A stretch of 64,000 nucleotides of DNA from contig NC_039481.1 in the NCBI RefSeq assembly GCF_003590095.1, positions 2,852,001 through 2,916,000 of the forward strand, given 5' to 3'. The translations under genes were made by a program, and so were the position numbers. Shown here piece after piece: positions 24,619 through 36,040 of the stretch (within the stretch, counting starts at the first letter, position 1; the number at the start of each line of letters is the position of its first letter). The notes below the pieces were generated by a model. That model ran no database searches. It was not told the origin of the DNA and worked only from the letters and a program-made list of their open reading frames with translations. The DNA comes from Trichoplusia ni (Eukaryota; Arthropoda; Insecta; Lepidoptera; Noctuidae).

Positions 24619-27600
24619 ATGGTCCGCTACGGGGACGACGGAGACAGCTCAGCCTCAGATCATGAACAAGACCAGGGTATTGACGAAGTGGACAATATCA
24701 TGAGGTATATCATGTTTAAATCTACTTCATTCTACCAAAACAAAAACGAGATTACTATGTTTTCATACACCCTCTTTTCTTATTTGGTGTCTTTTGGTTG
24801 GATTTTTGCAACCTAATTTTGAGGCATTTCTTTAAATCTATGAATTTTATCTTATTGTCTGCCTTTGCTGCTTAAATGCTTTTTTAATAGTAGTGTGGAA
24901 GTACATTGGTTTTTTTTTAATAATTAATCCCCGTACCTAAGATATTCTTGACATTGGCAAACAATGATAAATAATTAATTACTTAGTAGAATTAGGTATA
25001 TCAATGCTGTGTGTCAATAAATAAACTATGATGTATTAATTTTTCAGTAAAATGTCTCGTGAAACCAGTCCACTGCCAATAAGAAAAAAAAAGCGGTATC
25101 ATACTAATTCAAATTCACAAGATGGCGAATATTCTGATGATAACATGTGAGTCTTAATGAATGCATGAATTTAATGTGTTTTAGTTATCAGCTACAGTAT
25201 GTTGAGCTCAAGTAGTTTTAGTAAATGCACAGAAATAATTAAGTCTCTGTCTGTCTACCTTTTTAAATTATTCCACTTTTTTTCAGTTACTTTATGGACT
25301 TGCACTTAACATACTTGCTTTATTCACACATGCATAGTTCTATGTTCCTACATATCTTCTTTCTGTTTGCTGTTAATCTAAAATAGTACTTTAGTTTTCA
25401 CTTCATGTAGTTGAAAAACGCTTTAGTATCTTATTGAAACTTAATTATGTTTGCTTTGTCTGTTTGGTAAAGTTTTAAGTTGGTTAATAAATAAATAAAT
25501 AACTTAAGAATTACTATTATCAAAAAGCCTGAAAGTAGTTATAATGATATAACTGATGCCGCTCCTTGTGTAACACTGATACTTAGCTGAATCTGGTTAT
25601 ACTGGAAGCTGACCCCAACAAAGTTGGGAAAAGGCTAGGATGATGATGATTGTGTCTTTTTTTAGTGAAATTTTATCCCTACTTTTTCTTTGTAGTAGCT
25701 TAGACAAAGGAGTAAGCTCCAACAGAGTCCTAAGTTTTTAAATAAATGTTTATTTGGGTATCTATTTATACTTTTTTGCATTACATACACAATAGTAGAC
25801 TTAATTGAGGCATTCTCTGCCAGTTACAAATAGGGTGAAGCAGAGATAAAAAGAAATATAATCACCCTGCTTTGGAGGTTTTGGCCTTTTTACCAGCTTT
25901 TATATACATCACCTGCACCATTGTCTGTCTGTCGGTAAGTAAAGAGGTAATGATAGTTGAATTTAAACCACTTTGCTTGCTCAAATTTTGACGACGTCGC
26001 GTGATAGTGCAATGACATTGTCATGTCAGTATATTCATTTAGGTCATGATGAGATAGCTCTGCTCTGATCCTGGAAGCTGAAGAATCAGCTGAAAGTTTG
26101 CCATGGGAGCTTTGCCTAAAAACGACGCCGAGTTTAGATTTATTTCAATTGTTTTTTCGAATAGAGTCCTGAGCAAAGAGTTATAATAAGCTATAAAAAA
26201 AGCTTTTTTTTATTAGCTTTTTTTCTACTAGGCTTAGAGATGAGTATCAAAGTAACTTGTTCTAAAATTCTGTTACTAATGTCAAGTTAACTTATTACTT
26301 ATTTATATGTTATTCATATATCGTTGACAGTCGCTACAGGTAGTCAGAAACTTGAAAGCCTTACAACCAGTCTAACCAAGAGGTATCGTGTTGCCCAAGT
26401 AACTGGATTGAGGAGGTCAGATAGGCAGTCGCTCCTTGCAAAACACTGGTACTTAGCTGAATCCAGTTAGACTGGAAGCCCACACCAACATATTTGGGAA
26501 GAGGCTGGGCCGATGATGATGTATAATTATAGATGAAACCTATTACTTAGTTAATCCTGATTGTTGTCTATTTGTCGGCAATTTGAACCAATAGTCCGCG
26601 TATTAATATTGTGCATAAAAACATCCGGTGGCATCATATCCTGCATCCATCATATATACATTTTTGCTTCTGCTTATAATATGCTTTTATCAGGTTAACA
26701 TATGATAAATGCATATGATTTGTATTGTTGTGTGACTAAGTGTTTGTGTGTGAAGTCTATGTCTTTATTACAGCAATGAGCTTTCAAAATCTTTACCTGC
26801 ATCGCTTCCCTCATATTCGTGTTACAGTGATAAGTCAAATGTTGAAGATCGCAGCTACTTGTCTATATCACAAAGATCACAAAGGAGTTTTACAGATGAA
26901 AGACCTAATTTTCAAATGAATAGAAGTAATAGCATGAGCGTCGAGCGTCGTCAAGAATTTTCAAAAAGACGCGGAGTGTCAGTTGTGTCCGGGGAAGACA
27001 GTAATTCTCAAAACACTTCACGAATTTTTATTATATTCATCACATTAGTTGCAGTAATTGTAGCTGCTTTATACACTAAACTTCCAAATTTTGTCGCATT
27101 GAATGATAGCAAAGAAAAATATACACAAACAGAACATCATGATAGCATTATATTTGAAAACAACATGAACAATCTACAGGAGAAATACAACATAGATGAT
27201 AACTCTATTCTCAAACTTAAAACTGGTAAGATGCTTTTTTAGTTGGATATATTGTAAAATATTTTTTATGTAACACAACCTAACATTGCATAGTGTTTTT
27301 TTAAATTGCATAAGGTGAAATATAGTACCTAGACAGTTGACACTATGAGCGAAAATATAAAATATCGTAAATGTATGTGACGCCCAACGTGGGGCCTAAT
27401 TACATAAAAGTATTTTATTTTTCTAATTGGTAGATGCTCCCTTTTTAAGAACTAGAATAGTTGAATTATTGATTTCAAATTATAACCAAACCGTTTTTTA
27501 TTTATTTTTAGGACTATCAACAATATTCTCAAGGATGGACGCTGGCTCATTCATGTTTGTTTATGACACCAACACTAATAACTTCAACCCAATCCGGTTT

Positions 27601-28892
27601 GATAAGTTCATAGATGAAGTTTCATTTACAGCCGCTCGATATTTACGTAAGAATGTTATTATTTTATTGTTGAACCTTTAAGTTTACAATACTCAAGAAT
27701 TATGGAAACAGGATCTAAAGTCGAGTACGCGGGTTCGCATGTCTATTGGGCCCTTCCGATTTAAGACGCATGTATGCAGTGCCGGCGTTAGCCCCCCCCC
27801 CCCTCTAACGCCGGCACTGCATACACGTGATGGGGCGAAAGCCCAGGGCGCCAAGGTCTGAAGTTGGAGTCTCTTACCTCTCCTGGTGCAAACCTTCAGA
27901 ACTGTGCATACTTTTTTTTTTAATTTAGGAGATTATAGAGATACATATAATAATTCATCTAACGAGACGCTATTTGCAGGTAACCATATCGCGGCGCCAA
28001 AACATACGGTGGTCGTAAGCTCTAACCTTGATATGCGAGAACATGGCGAGCTTATTGCTAAATATCGTGACGAGGTTTACAAATCCGGAGTGCTGCTTGT
28101 CAAGGAGGTCGAGGGAGTCCCCTCAGACCTTGCGATGGCCTTCCATTACTACTGCGATGAGTATGAGCCCCTTGTGAAAAGGAGTGCAATATTTTTCACG
28201 CTAAACATTGCCAACTGCTCCAGTATACCAGGTAATATTTCCAAAACATGTGTAATTGATATTCTGTAAAATGTTCTAAAAGACTGAGGTGCCTTATCAC
28301 TTTTAAGCTTAAGCTCGGCCTTACAGGATTCATCTGAATACTCTATTTCAAATAAGTTATTCTCATATGCCATTTTAAAGGAGGTCAAATAAAAAGTCTT
28401 GTTGTAAAACTGTCAAACATTTATAACATAATTGTTTTCACTTTTCATTCATGGTAAGATCCCCGGTCCTTTTCAAAAGCGTACCCACCCGTGCACAGGT
28501 CCAACTTGCAGAGGCCTTGTAGAGAACTTTACATCTAAAATGTTATGGGGCATTTACCCTTTGTATCAAGAATACAAAGTATTTGAATAACGATTGATTA
28601 CTACTGTTATTAAACTCCTGCATTTTATTCTGATGTGTATAACTGTATATTACAAGATGAGTTGAGTTTGAGCTCCTAGACTTTTTAGTTTTTTTTTTTA
28701 TTTAAAAGCATTCATACTGCTTATTTATAATCAAGTGGTTTAACTTCTAATTTACTTACAGATCCAGAATCTACACACAATTTTATTGAGAAATGTCTTG
28801 CCAGAAAATGGACAACTGTGCCAAAAGAAAATATGAGGCCTTTATTAACAAGAGTTGTTGATGTTATAATTGACGTCACCAGTGTGTTTTAA
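24619..28892 (+). CDS. Torsin-1A-interacting protein (LAP1/LULL1 family)
   Basis: Six exons: 24619-24704, 25048-25146, 26774-27225, 27512-27646, 27929-28231, 28762-28892 (1206 nt, 401 aa, phases consistent). A Ser-rich, charged N-terminal region of about 145 residues should face the nucleus or cytoplasm. One membrane segment (about 146-165, IFIIFITLVAVIV) precedes a lumenal domain. The block AMAFHYYCDEYEPLVKRSAI, followed by hydrophobic strands, matches the conserved core of LAP1/LULL1 lumenal domains. These are degenerate AAA-like activators of the ER/nuclear-envelope ATPase torsin. Arg389 in LLTRVV, near the C-terminus, sits where the vertebrate arginine finger lies; this is my alignment by eye. 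The start is uncertain: the frame is open back to an acceptor-like site at 24540, so an upstream coding exon is possible. AATAAA occurs at 29055. Confidence 0.85.
25559..25652 (-). repeat. Dispersed repeat fragment, GATGAT-tailed family
   Basis: The second intron of the torsin-activator gene contains ACTTAGCTGAATCTGG, CCCCAACAAAGTTGGGAAAA and a GATGATGAT tail. These match the reverse strand of the longer copy at 31362-31728. Confidence 0.75.
26329..26522 (-). repeat. Dispersed repeat, GATGAT-tailed family
   Basis: A longer copy in the same intron holds GTCGCTACAGGTAGTCAGAA, GAGGTATCGTGTTGCCC, GGAGGTCAGATAGGCAGTCG and a GATGATGAT tail. It is oriented opposite to the copy at 31362-31728. The shared, ordered blocks mark it as a retroposed family. 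Confidence 0.8.
27771..27825. repeat. Perfect 21-bp inverted repeat around a C-run
   Basis: Bases 27771-27791 and 27805-27825 are exact reverse complements. The 13-nt loop is almost all C. The arms are GC-rich (core GTGCCGGCGTTAG) in an AT-rich intron of the torsin-activator gene. Confidence 0.85.
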
Positions 28893-29267
28893 TCAGTATT
28901 TATTGTAATTTAATAACTTGTTATCAGCTTACCAATTTTTATTTATTTATAAGTTTTAATTAAAGACACTTTTAATATAAATAATTTCGTTTTATAAGGC
29001 ACCTGTTTCGTTTTATCTCCTTTCTGGCCTGAATCCATATTTTAAAATTTGAATAATAAAGATACTTACAAACACACAACTTACAATTAAGCAGCTTTGC
29101 CAGCTTGGACACATCCCAGCTTTGACAGGGATGAAGGTGATTTTTTTACGCATTCTAAATATATTTACATGATTTTTTTAAATTTTCAAATAAAATACGG
29201 TGATTTTTAGTATCATAGTTGTACTTATATATTTTTTTTAATCCTGCATCGCGTGTTTTACTAACAA

Positions 29268-29400
29268 TCGAAACACATGCAAAAAGTCATCCAGTCGCAG
29301 GACAAGCATTCGTGGATCGCACTTGCGCTTGTCTTACGCGGGAATTGAACACGTCACGTACAGTGGGTTTGACGTGGGGACCACAACCACTCCTAAACCT
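29268..29400 (-). repeat. SINE fragment, family B (tRNA-like)
   Basis: The block GGACAAGCATTCGTGGATCG is followed by a degenerate B-box complement (GGGAATTGAACACG) and by GTGGGTTTGACGTGGGGACC. It is homologous to the segments at 21829-21945 and 61495-61605. Confidence 0.6.
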
Positions 29401-29569
29401 CGCAATAACTGGGATTATATGGATTATAGAGTTTATGGCAAGTTTCATATTTAAATTTTAAACTAAGCAAATAGTTTAGGAATGCTGTCATGTCCTATAC
29501 ATGTAACATGGCCAATGCTTTAGCTTTTTCATGGCAAATAAGAACAATTTTTTTTTTATACATATATTT

Positions 29570-29795
29570 GACGATCTCCGTGGTCGAGTGGCGTACGCAC
29601 CGGTTTCAAGGTGTCGCTATCTCAGGTCCCGGGTTCGATCTCGGTCGGGTTAATGTAAAAATTCACATTTCTACATTGTCTCGGGTCTGGGTGTTTGTGG
29701 TACCTTCGTTGTATCTGAATTCCATAACACAAGTGCTTTAGCAGCTTACTTTGGGTTCAGAACAATGTATGTGATGTTGTCCGCATTTATTTATA
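29570..29795 (+). mobile_element. tRNA-derived SINE, family A, copy 2
   Basis: The tRNA-like head has A box TGGTCGAGTGG and B box GGTTCGATCTC. The body shared with the copies at 6290-6517 and 42977-43212 follows, including CTACATTGTCTCGGGTCTGG and GTTCAGAACAATGTATGTGA, and then an ATTT tail. A short TTTATACA-like sequence occurs on both sides and may be the target duplication. Confidence 0.85.
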
Positions 29796-30141
29796 CACAA
29801 AAGTTGCGTGTTTACATCCCTCTCAATTAATTAATATTAATGATATTACTACCTTAAATATTTTTATTGATTTATTTTATTTTTACTATATTACAAAATA
29901 TGCTGAAAATTTGATGAGACAGCGCAATGATTATATGGTAAAGGATTCGCCCATATTATGAGGTTCTTCCACCACATTTTAAAGTAATATTATGGTTGTG
30001 GAAGCTTGACAAGGCTCCAAATCTTCCCCACACCCGTAATAGTAGACCCCAATTTACAGCATAAATCAGTTCCAATACAATATGGATACTCTGTACCAAG
30101 ACATTGAAATTTACTGTTGTTATAGCAGTTTTTTTCCACTG

Positions 30142-30971
30142 CTATTGTATCGGCCAGAGTGCACTCTGATCTGAAGTGTTAAGATCTTGTCCGTCATTAA
30201 GGTCATCTAGACTGTCTGGTTCCAATTCATTGTTGTTACGTGCAGGAGAGTATGTTGCAATAACATCTTCATCCTCGTCTTCATCGTGAGATTCTTCAGA
30301 TTCATCTGATTCATCATTACCTGGGACACACATCTTAATATCAAAGTTGGACCAGTGGGCAATAATAGTTAGTGTATCCTTCACTTAGTTTATAAATGTA
30401 ATGAAATCTATTCTTCAACAGAATTATTATTAATTATCAATTTTAAGGAAGTTGCTATTGAATTAGGAATGACCACAGTTACATAGTAGTGTTGTTACAT
30501 AGTTAACACACATTTGCAGTTGAGCTAAATTTCATAGAATAGCAATGTTATTTTACTGGATTATATCTAAATTGTTTTTATATTTTTCTGTGTATAGGAC
30601 AAACTACAAACAAAGTACCTTCTTCCTCGTCAGTGTCAGCTTCCTCCTCCATAGGTTCAGGATCAGCTTTCCCGAGAGGAGCACGCTTCATATACTGTTG
30701 GCCTATTGAGTTTAACTGCAACAATGTACATAAATCTGAAAGTGGGCCGTAGTAAGAATTAAGTCAGTCTGCGCACTGCACATCTAGAATAGAGACTGTT
30801 ATCTGGACCAAATTGTAAACAATCAATAAAAAGTATTTGTTGATTACAAACCCAATGCTGATTAGCCTGTTCCAATGCAGTTAATTCAGATTCCTCATCG
30901 CAGGGACTGTCAGCGTTAAACCACAAAGGATCCACTAATCGTGGCGTTAATATTGGAAATGGTATGTTCAT
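30142..30971 (-). CDS. ANAPC15: Anaphase-promoting complex subunit 15 (APC15)
   Basis: Three exons, 30971-30852, 30715-30619 and 30320-30142, giving 396 nt and 131 aa with phases 0 and 1. The N-terminus MNIPFPILTPRLVDPLWFN, followed by an acidic ELTALEQANQHW segment, matches the conserved APC15 start (the human form has FPSLFPRVTETLWFN at this place). The next segment carries the LGK element, and the remaining half is Asp/Glu/Ser-rich, as in the family. APC15 is a small subunit of the nuclear anaphase-promoting ubiquitin ligase that helps turn over the mitotic checkpoint complex. The chosen start agrees with the family; the frame remains open a little upstream. The size fits the family (about 120 aa in human). 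Confidence 0.88.
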
Positions 30972-31361
30972 ATTTACTAGTGAGTTTATTAATAAGAAAT
31001 ACAGCAACGGGCAAGCAAATTCTCGTATTCAAACGGAATGTTACCAAACAAAACCAAACTATTAGTCAAATGTCAAGTTGGATGTCAAACCACAAAAGCT
31101 TATCCGTATGCCTATGTGTGTGACTTCCTGCCTTTTGACTTCAGCTAATTTTATTCCACACTAATTGACCAGAGATTTCTAGTACCTATCGTTTTAAAAC
31201 ATTGCGCCAGTTCATATTAATGATCATTAGTTTATAAAAATAAACGTAATATCATGTATCGCATTAACGTAGATTTTATGGATAACCTTTTTTGGAGGTA
31301 ATGAAAATTATTATATATTATTTTTTTAATAATTCAACCATCGCTTGTTTTTAATCATTCA

Positions 31362-31728
31362 ATCATCATCGGCCTAGCCTTTTCCCAACTATGTTGGGGT
31401 CGGCTACCAGTCCAACCGCTATCAGCTAAGTACCAGTGTTTTACAAGGGACGACTGCCTATCTGACCTCCTCAACCCAGTTACCTGGGCAACACGATACC
31501 CTTGGTTAAATAGCTTTCAGTCTTTTCAAGCTTCTGACTACCTGTAACGACTGTCAAACTTGTAGGAATAACAGCCGGGACCCACAATTTAACGTGCCTT
31601 CCAAAACACGAAGGCAATCGTTATGACAAAGATGGTCACCCGTCTACGGACCAACCGCGTCAAGCATAGCTTAACCTGTGATCGAATCACTTATTTATGC
31701 GGTTATAGCTTAGCCACGAGCTCCTCAT
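31362..31728 (+). repeat. Dispersed repeat, longest copy of the GATGAT-tailed family
   Basis: This copy starts with ATCATCATCGGCCTAGCC and includes CCCAACTATGTTGGGGTCGG, ACCAGTGTTTTACAAGGGAC, GGGCAACACGATACCC, CTGACTACCTGTAACGACTG and AAGATGGTCACCCGTCTACG. Shorter relatives lie at 15055-15160, 25559-25652 and 26329-26522. No protein-coding frame is visible. It lies between the APC15 gene and the orphan gene. Confidence 0.8.
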
Positions 31729-31801
31729 GTTTTTAATCATCCATTAAACATATTATAGTAATTTAACATTAGTTAATAATTATCATCATCATCACGCAGG
31801 A

Positions 31802-31849
31802 ATGAGTGTGGCGATATTTTTGTTATCGATATTTAAGTTATTGTTATTT
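31802..31849 (+). CDS. Candidate signal-peptide exon of the orphan gene (tentative)
   Basis: The frame from the ATG at 31802 reads MSVAIFLLSIFKLLLF and can be followed directly by GTGTAA, a weak donor. The downstream orphan exon begins immediately after an acceptor (TTGCAG) at 32358 in phase 0. A join here would add a hydrophobic leader that continues into MSTALSMSLL, a plausible secretion signal. A slightly better donor (GTAATA at 31852) would put the join out of frame. This exon is inference only and needs transcript evidence. Confidence 0.3.
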
Positions 31850-32357
31850 GTGTAATATTAACAAAAGCACCTTAAAAAATGCATATTTATTAGATATTAA
31901 ATTTAAAAAACATGATGAACTAAACTTAATACTTGACACACTAGCCAAACATTCAACACGTCTGAATCTTCTTATCGCGATCGTAAACTATTTAACGAGC
32001 GCTTGTTCATTGTTAATTTCGTAAACATTAAAAAGATAGGCAACTACTTTTTATGAGAAAGAAGCTATTGAGCATTCAGCCGTTAAATTAAACTTGCATT
32101 GACCACATGCGTATCCTTTGTAACAAACATGTTTCCGTACTTTTGTGATTGTAGAATATTACTTTTCGCCAATTTGGTATGTTTAATTATTTTGATAATG
32201 TCTTGTGTGTTAATTATATTATAATCACCACGCGTCATAAAATATTCTGATTTTACAAATAAATAGATTATTTTTCCGTAACCAAATAAACATAAAAACA
32301 AAGCATTTTAATTCTGAATTAAATTATCACTGAAATAATATTGTTAATAAATTGCAG

Positions 32358-33764
32358 ATGTCAACAGCCTTATCTATGTCCTTATTAAATAAAAATCCAT
32401 ATGCAATGGATAGTGATGCAGACGGCGAGGTGGCGGAATTTATAATTGCTAAAGGTTACTTGCCGAATGAAAAAGATTTGCCGAAAACATCTATACTAAA
32501 AAATGTTGGTAAGTACCTACATATTCTACTTAAACGTGTTGAAACGACAAAATAATTCACGTAGGCATTTGGTCGTACATACCAAATACCTTCCAACATA
32601 TTGTTAATTGTTTTTTTTTTCAGATAGCGATGTAACATATCTTCTTTCAAAACTGTCAGACGAAGAACTAATAAAACTGCTCGCAGACCAACCCAACAAG
32701 AAAGAATATAATTTAAAAGATATAGTCAAAATAGCATCAGACTCAAAATATGCCCAAGATTATAAGCCAGTAAATACATTACAAACGAAGTCTCCTCTTA
32801 CTAGCATCAGTGAAATCTTAGAAACTCATAGAAAGGAGAAGAGATTTCGAACCATCACAGAAAAACCCAAACCAGAGGGTGCTTTTTTTCGTTTAGAAAA
32901 TAAGGAGGTGGATCCTTTTCCTCCTAATCGAGGTGGAGACCCACAGTATTTGGCTGTGCAAAAGCTGAATAATATATTGTATAGCCGTCCATCAGAAGTG
33001 GAATCGGATAGTAAGAGTGACGACGAAGACGAAAAGAAAGAGCTACTATTTGATGTTCTTGTTGCGCAGTTGAAAACCCTGTGTTGCAAAAGAAATAAAC
33101 CTATAAAGAAGAAAGATAAAAGTACATTTAAACTAAAGGCCTTATTAAGCGGTATAATGCCGCAAGAAATTATTCATAAACCTTACGTACCCGAACATAA
33201 ATACGCTCAGACCACAATGCCAAATGAGCAAATGTTTTTGATAATAAACGAAGAAATTAAAAGCAATGGAAGTGATGATGGCCTTATATCAGTTGACCCA
33301 GATAGTCTCGGGAACAACAGCAGTGTTATGTTGCTTGGCCCTATAGCAACACCAATGTCAGAAGCTCAATTAAAAATTGTGGTATGTTATTACATTAAAA
33401 TTTGTGACTATATTTTAATGACATGAAACACAAAATTCAGTTCTCAACGTCAATGAAAGACGTCAAATTCTTCGGCTACATAATTCTTTAAATTAATTTG
33501 GATATTTTTTTTCAGATGATGCGTATTTCAAATGAACTCTCCAAACCAGAATATATGCCACTTTTGCAACAAATATCAGATGGCACACTTAGTGATGAAA
33601 ACATAAGGCTAGTGAATAGCTTGGTGTCTGGTCCACAAACAAGAAGATACATAAAACCTCATAGATGTAACCACCAGTCCAAACTAGCTCGAGTATACGG
33701 TGGACCCAAGTGGATCGTCTGCACAGGATATCTAAATATTAATCAGCCTAGCTTGTATGATTAA
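32358..33764 (+). CDS. Hypothetical protein, orphan, possibly secreted
   Basis: I do not recognise this protein. Three exons are supported: 32358-32508, 32624-33381 and 33516-33764 (1158 nt, 385 aa, phases 1 and 0, all with good splice sites). The protein is Lys-, Glu- and Asp-rich. It has an acidic patch (about 178-186, SDDEDE), several basic clusters (KEKR, IKKKDK), four cysteines in the C-terminal half including a Cys-Cys pair, an NNSS glycosylation sequon, and a conserved-looking C-terminal tail (TRRYIKPHRC... YGGPKWIVCTGY). The first ATG sits exactly behind an acceptor-like TTGCAG, so at least one more exon lies upstream; a candidate leader exon is at 31802-31849. The gene is head to head with APC15. 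Confidence 0.65.
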
Positions 33765-34971
33765 GATAGTGATGCACGTTTAGTCAGCTGTAAGTGTCCA
33801 TCCGTTAAAATGTAAAAAATAATTATATTTTTATTATTCATATTATAAATGGGGAAAAGAATAATTGAAATGTAATCTGAGATGGCCTTAGTAGCTGAAT
33901 AAGTTTAATAGGCTACTTACTGATCTCATCGATTTTGAGAAAGCTACAAACTAGTAGACGTAATGCAATGGTTATTTACTTGGAATGAAATTCGAAGTCA
34001 CGTTTTGAAAAAAAAAACAGAAGGAAGTTGTTATCTCGCCATCTTAGTCTGGTGGAAGCAAGCCTCGCTTAACGATAACAGCGGAAAATTTCCACAATAA
34101 GAAAACCACCTTGTGGGCGCTCTTAAAGTCTGGATGACTTTCAGGTTGGATTATTTATTTTATATATATTAAAAGGCTTTATGTCGTTGTACACGATAGT
34201 AGATTAAATTTATTACGAAGAATAGGGAGGGAAATAGTGCAATGTAATTTTAAATACAAGTGTCCATAATTTGTTAGTTTTTTTTTCATTCAATCCTTAA
34301 TTTTCTAGCGTTTATTTTGAATATTTGTACTCCAGTAGGTAAACTGAAATATTATTTCGCATAACACTACCTACGTACTTTATTTTTAGTAGCTTCCTTA
34401 TAGTCCCTTTTTAAAAATTACTATTGATTTAATAGACGAACTAATGTAGTAACAGGGCTTTCGTCAACCACTCAAATTAATGTGCCTGAAACGTCATTTT
34501 ATTCGAAATCTCATCTTAATCGGTAACGTCGGTCGTCCGCGTCGCGCTCTGTTACTCTGTGGTTTATAGTCATTAAAATATAACACTGTCATACTGAAAG
34601 GCATACAACTGCCTGCGGAATGCACTTTTGAAAATTTGAAACATTATTCGTCTTTAGTATTGTTTCGGAGATATTTAAGACGGTGATACCAACAAGAAGC
34701 AAGCCTTGCCGGAAAAAGTTAACGTCCTCAAGTAAGAAATTATTTCGGTTAGTTCATTCAATAAAATATTTAAGTTATAATCGTTGTACAAATGCTGGAT
34801 ATATTATGCAATTTTATGGTAAAGACAATCGCCACAATGTTAAACATTATAATATGACCCGAATTCTTTCCACAGATTAATACAATAATAATTGCTTGTA
34901 GTGTTACTATTCAAATAGTAAGTATTTATAAGAAAATAATATTTAAGGTTTATATACCTAGAGTAAGAACA
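33765..34971. other. Intergenic region, no gene seen
   Basis: AT-rich DNA between the orphan gene and tag. The longest open frame (34683-34880, 65 codons) shows no recognisable features. No repeat family is identified. Confidence 0.5.
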
Positions 34972-35547
34972 ATGGTCGAGGACAAAATAGTTCGGTGTGC
35001 ATGGTTAACGAAAGACCCTATTTACATTAAATACCATGATGAAGAGTGGGGAAGACCTGAATACAATAGCCATCGACTATTCGAAATGTTGTGTTTAGAA
35101 GGACAACAAGCTGGCCTTTCTTGGATAACTATATTGAAAAAAAGGAAATCATACCGACAGTTATTCTTTGAATTTAATCCGTATGAAGTAGCGAAACTAC
35201 AAGATGAAAACGTCGTAAATTTGTCTCAAATGTCGAGCCTTGTAAAACACAAAAGCAAAATAGAATCTATTGTAAACAATGCGAAATGTTACATAAAAAT
35301 GGAAGAAGAAGGTGAAGATTTTTCGAAATTTATCTGGAGTTTTGTTAATTACAAACCTATAGTGAACAGATGGAAAACTAACGATCAAGTACCTTCACAA
35401 ACTCTTACATCTGCAACATTATCATCTCGTCTAAAAGCAAAAGGCTTCAAATATGTTGGACCTACGACTTGTTATGCTTTTATGCAAGCTTGTGGCTTAG
35501 TCAATGACCATTTAACAACTTGTATAAGTTATAAGAAATATACTTGA
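34972..35547 (+). CDS. tag: DNA-3-methyladenine glycosylase I (Tag), bacterial type
   Basis: Single 191-aa open frame with no intron. It matches the bacterial Tag family along its whole length. The N-terminus CAWLTKDPIYIKYHDEEWG, the core CLEGQQAGLSWITILKKR, the segment IWSFVN and the C-terminal CYAFMQACGLVNDH are near-identical to enterobacterial Tag blocks. The zinc-binding set Cys9, His22, His180 and Cys184 is intact, as are Tyr21, Glu43 and Trp51, which line the 3-methyladenine pocket in Tag. The enzyme excises 3-methyladenine from DNA in base-excision repair. Animals normally use the unrelated AAG/MPG enzyme, so this gene probably came from bacteria. Codon use is AT-rich like the surrounding DNA and it sits between ordinary insect genes, which argues for an old, ameliorated insertion and against contamination. 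No organelle signal is obvious. Confidence 0.95.
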   Translation: MVEDKIVRCAWLTKDPIYIKYHDEEWGRPEYNSHRLFEMLCLEGQQAGLSWITILKKRKSYRQLFFEFNPYEVAKLQDENVVNLSQMSSLVKHKSKIESIVNNAKCYIKMEEEGEDFSKFIWSFVNYKPIVNRWKTNDQVPSQTLTSATLSSRLKAKGFKYVGPTTCYAFMQACGLVNDHLTTCISYKKYT

Positions 35548-36040
35548 AATCTTACGTAGCCCAGTTTACTTTTTGTTTTTTGTTACTAAAACCAAGAAAC
35601 AGCTTCTGACTTTAATACATTGAGAATATTGCGAATAAGAACCGTAAGTTACTTTAACATGCCCACAACCCTACTACTAAATGATACCTTTAGTAAGCTT
35701 TTGTTATCTGTTCATGCGCGATAAAGCTTCGACAAACATTGTTTGCCTTACATTATATTTTTATACTTTTAGTTAACTTAAATCATTTACTGCAATATAT
35801 ATAATTTTTGAAGCAAAACTATTGTTTAAAAGTACTAGTTATTTAACTAAGTTAGTTATTACCATATGTACAAGTAGTTACAAGACAATAACTTGATCGC
35901 AAGTCTATATACACTCTGTGGATAAGGTCGTGACGTGAAACGACGACGAACCTTCTTTTGCAGACTTTCGTATGATTGCCACTTTGCTTTATCTTTTAAT
36001 ACACCTCAGACGCGCCGGTCACACGATATTAAAAGTAATA
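35548..36040 (+). other. Intergenic region upstream of NDPK
   Basis: AT-rich spacer. It ends with a pyrimidine tract and acceptor-like CTTCTTTTGCAG (ends 35963), suggesting a 5' intron of the NDPK gene. No other feature is seen. Confidence 0.45.

Larger units (their letters stand above)
28893..30141. other. Intergenic region between convergent genes, with two SINE-type repeats
   Basis: The region separates the torsin-activator stop from the convergently oriented APC15 stop. It contains AATAAA at 29055, a family-B SINE fragment (29268-29400) and a full family-A SINE (29570-29795). No gene is visible. Confidence 0.6.

Noticed and set aside
34972..35547. Bacterial contamination as the source of tag
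   Set aside because: Base composition and codon use match the surrounding insect DNA, and it lies between insect genes on continuous sequence. Read-level confirmation is still not available to me.
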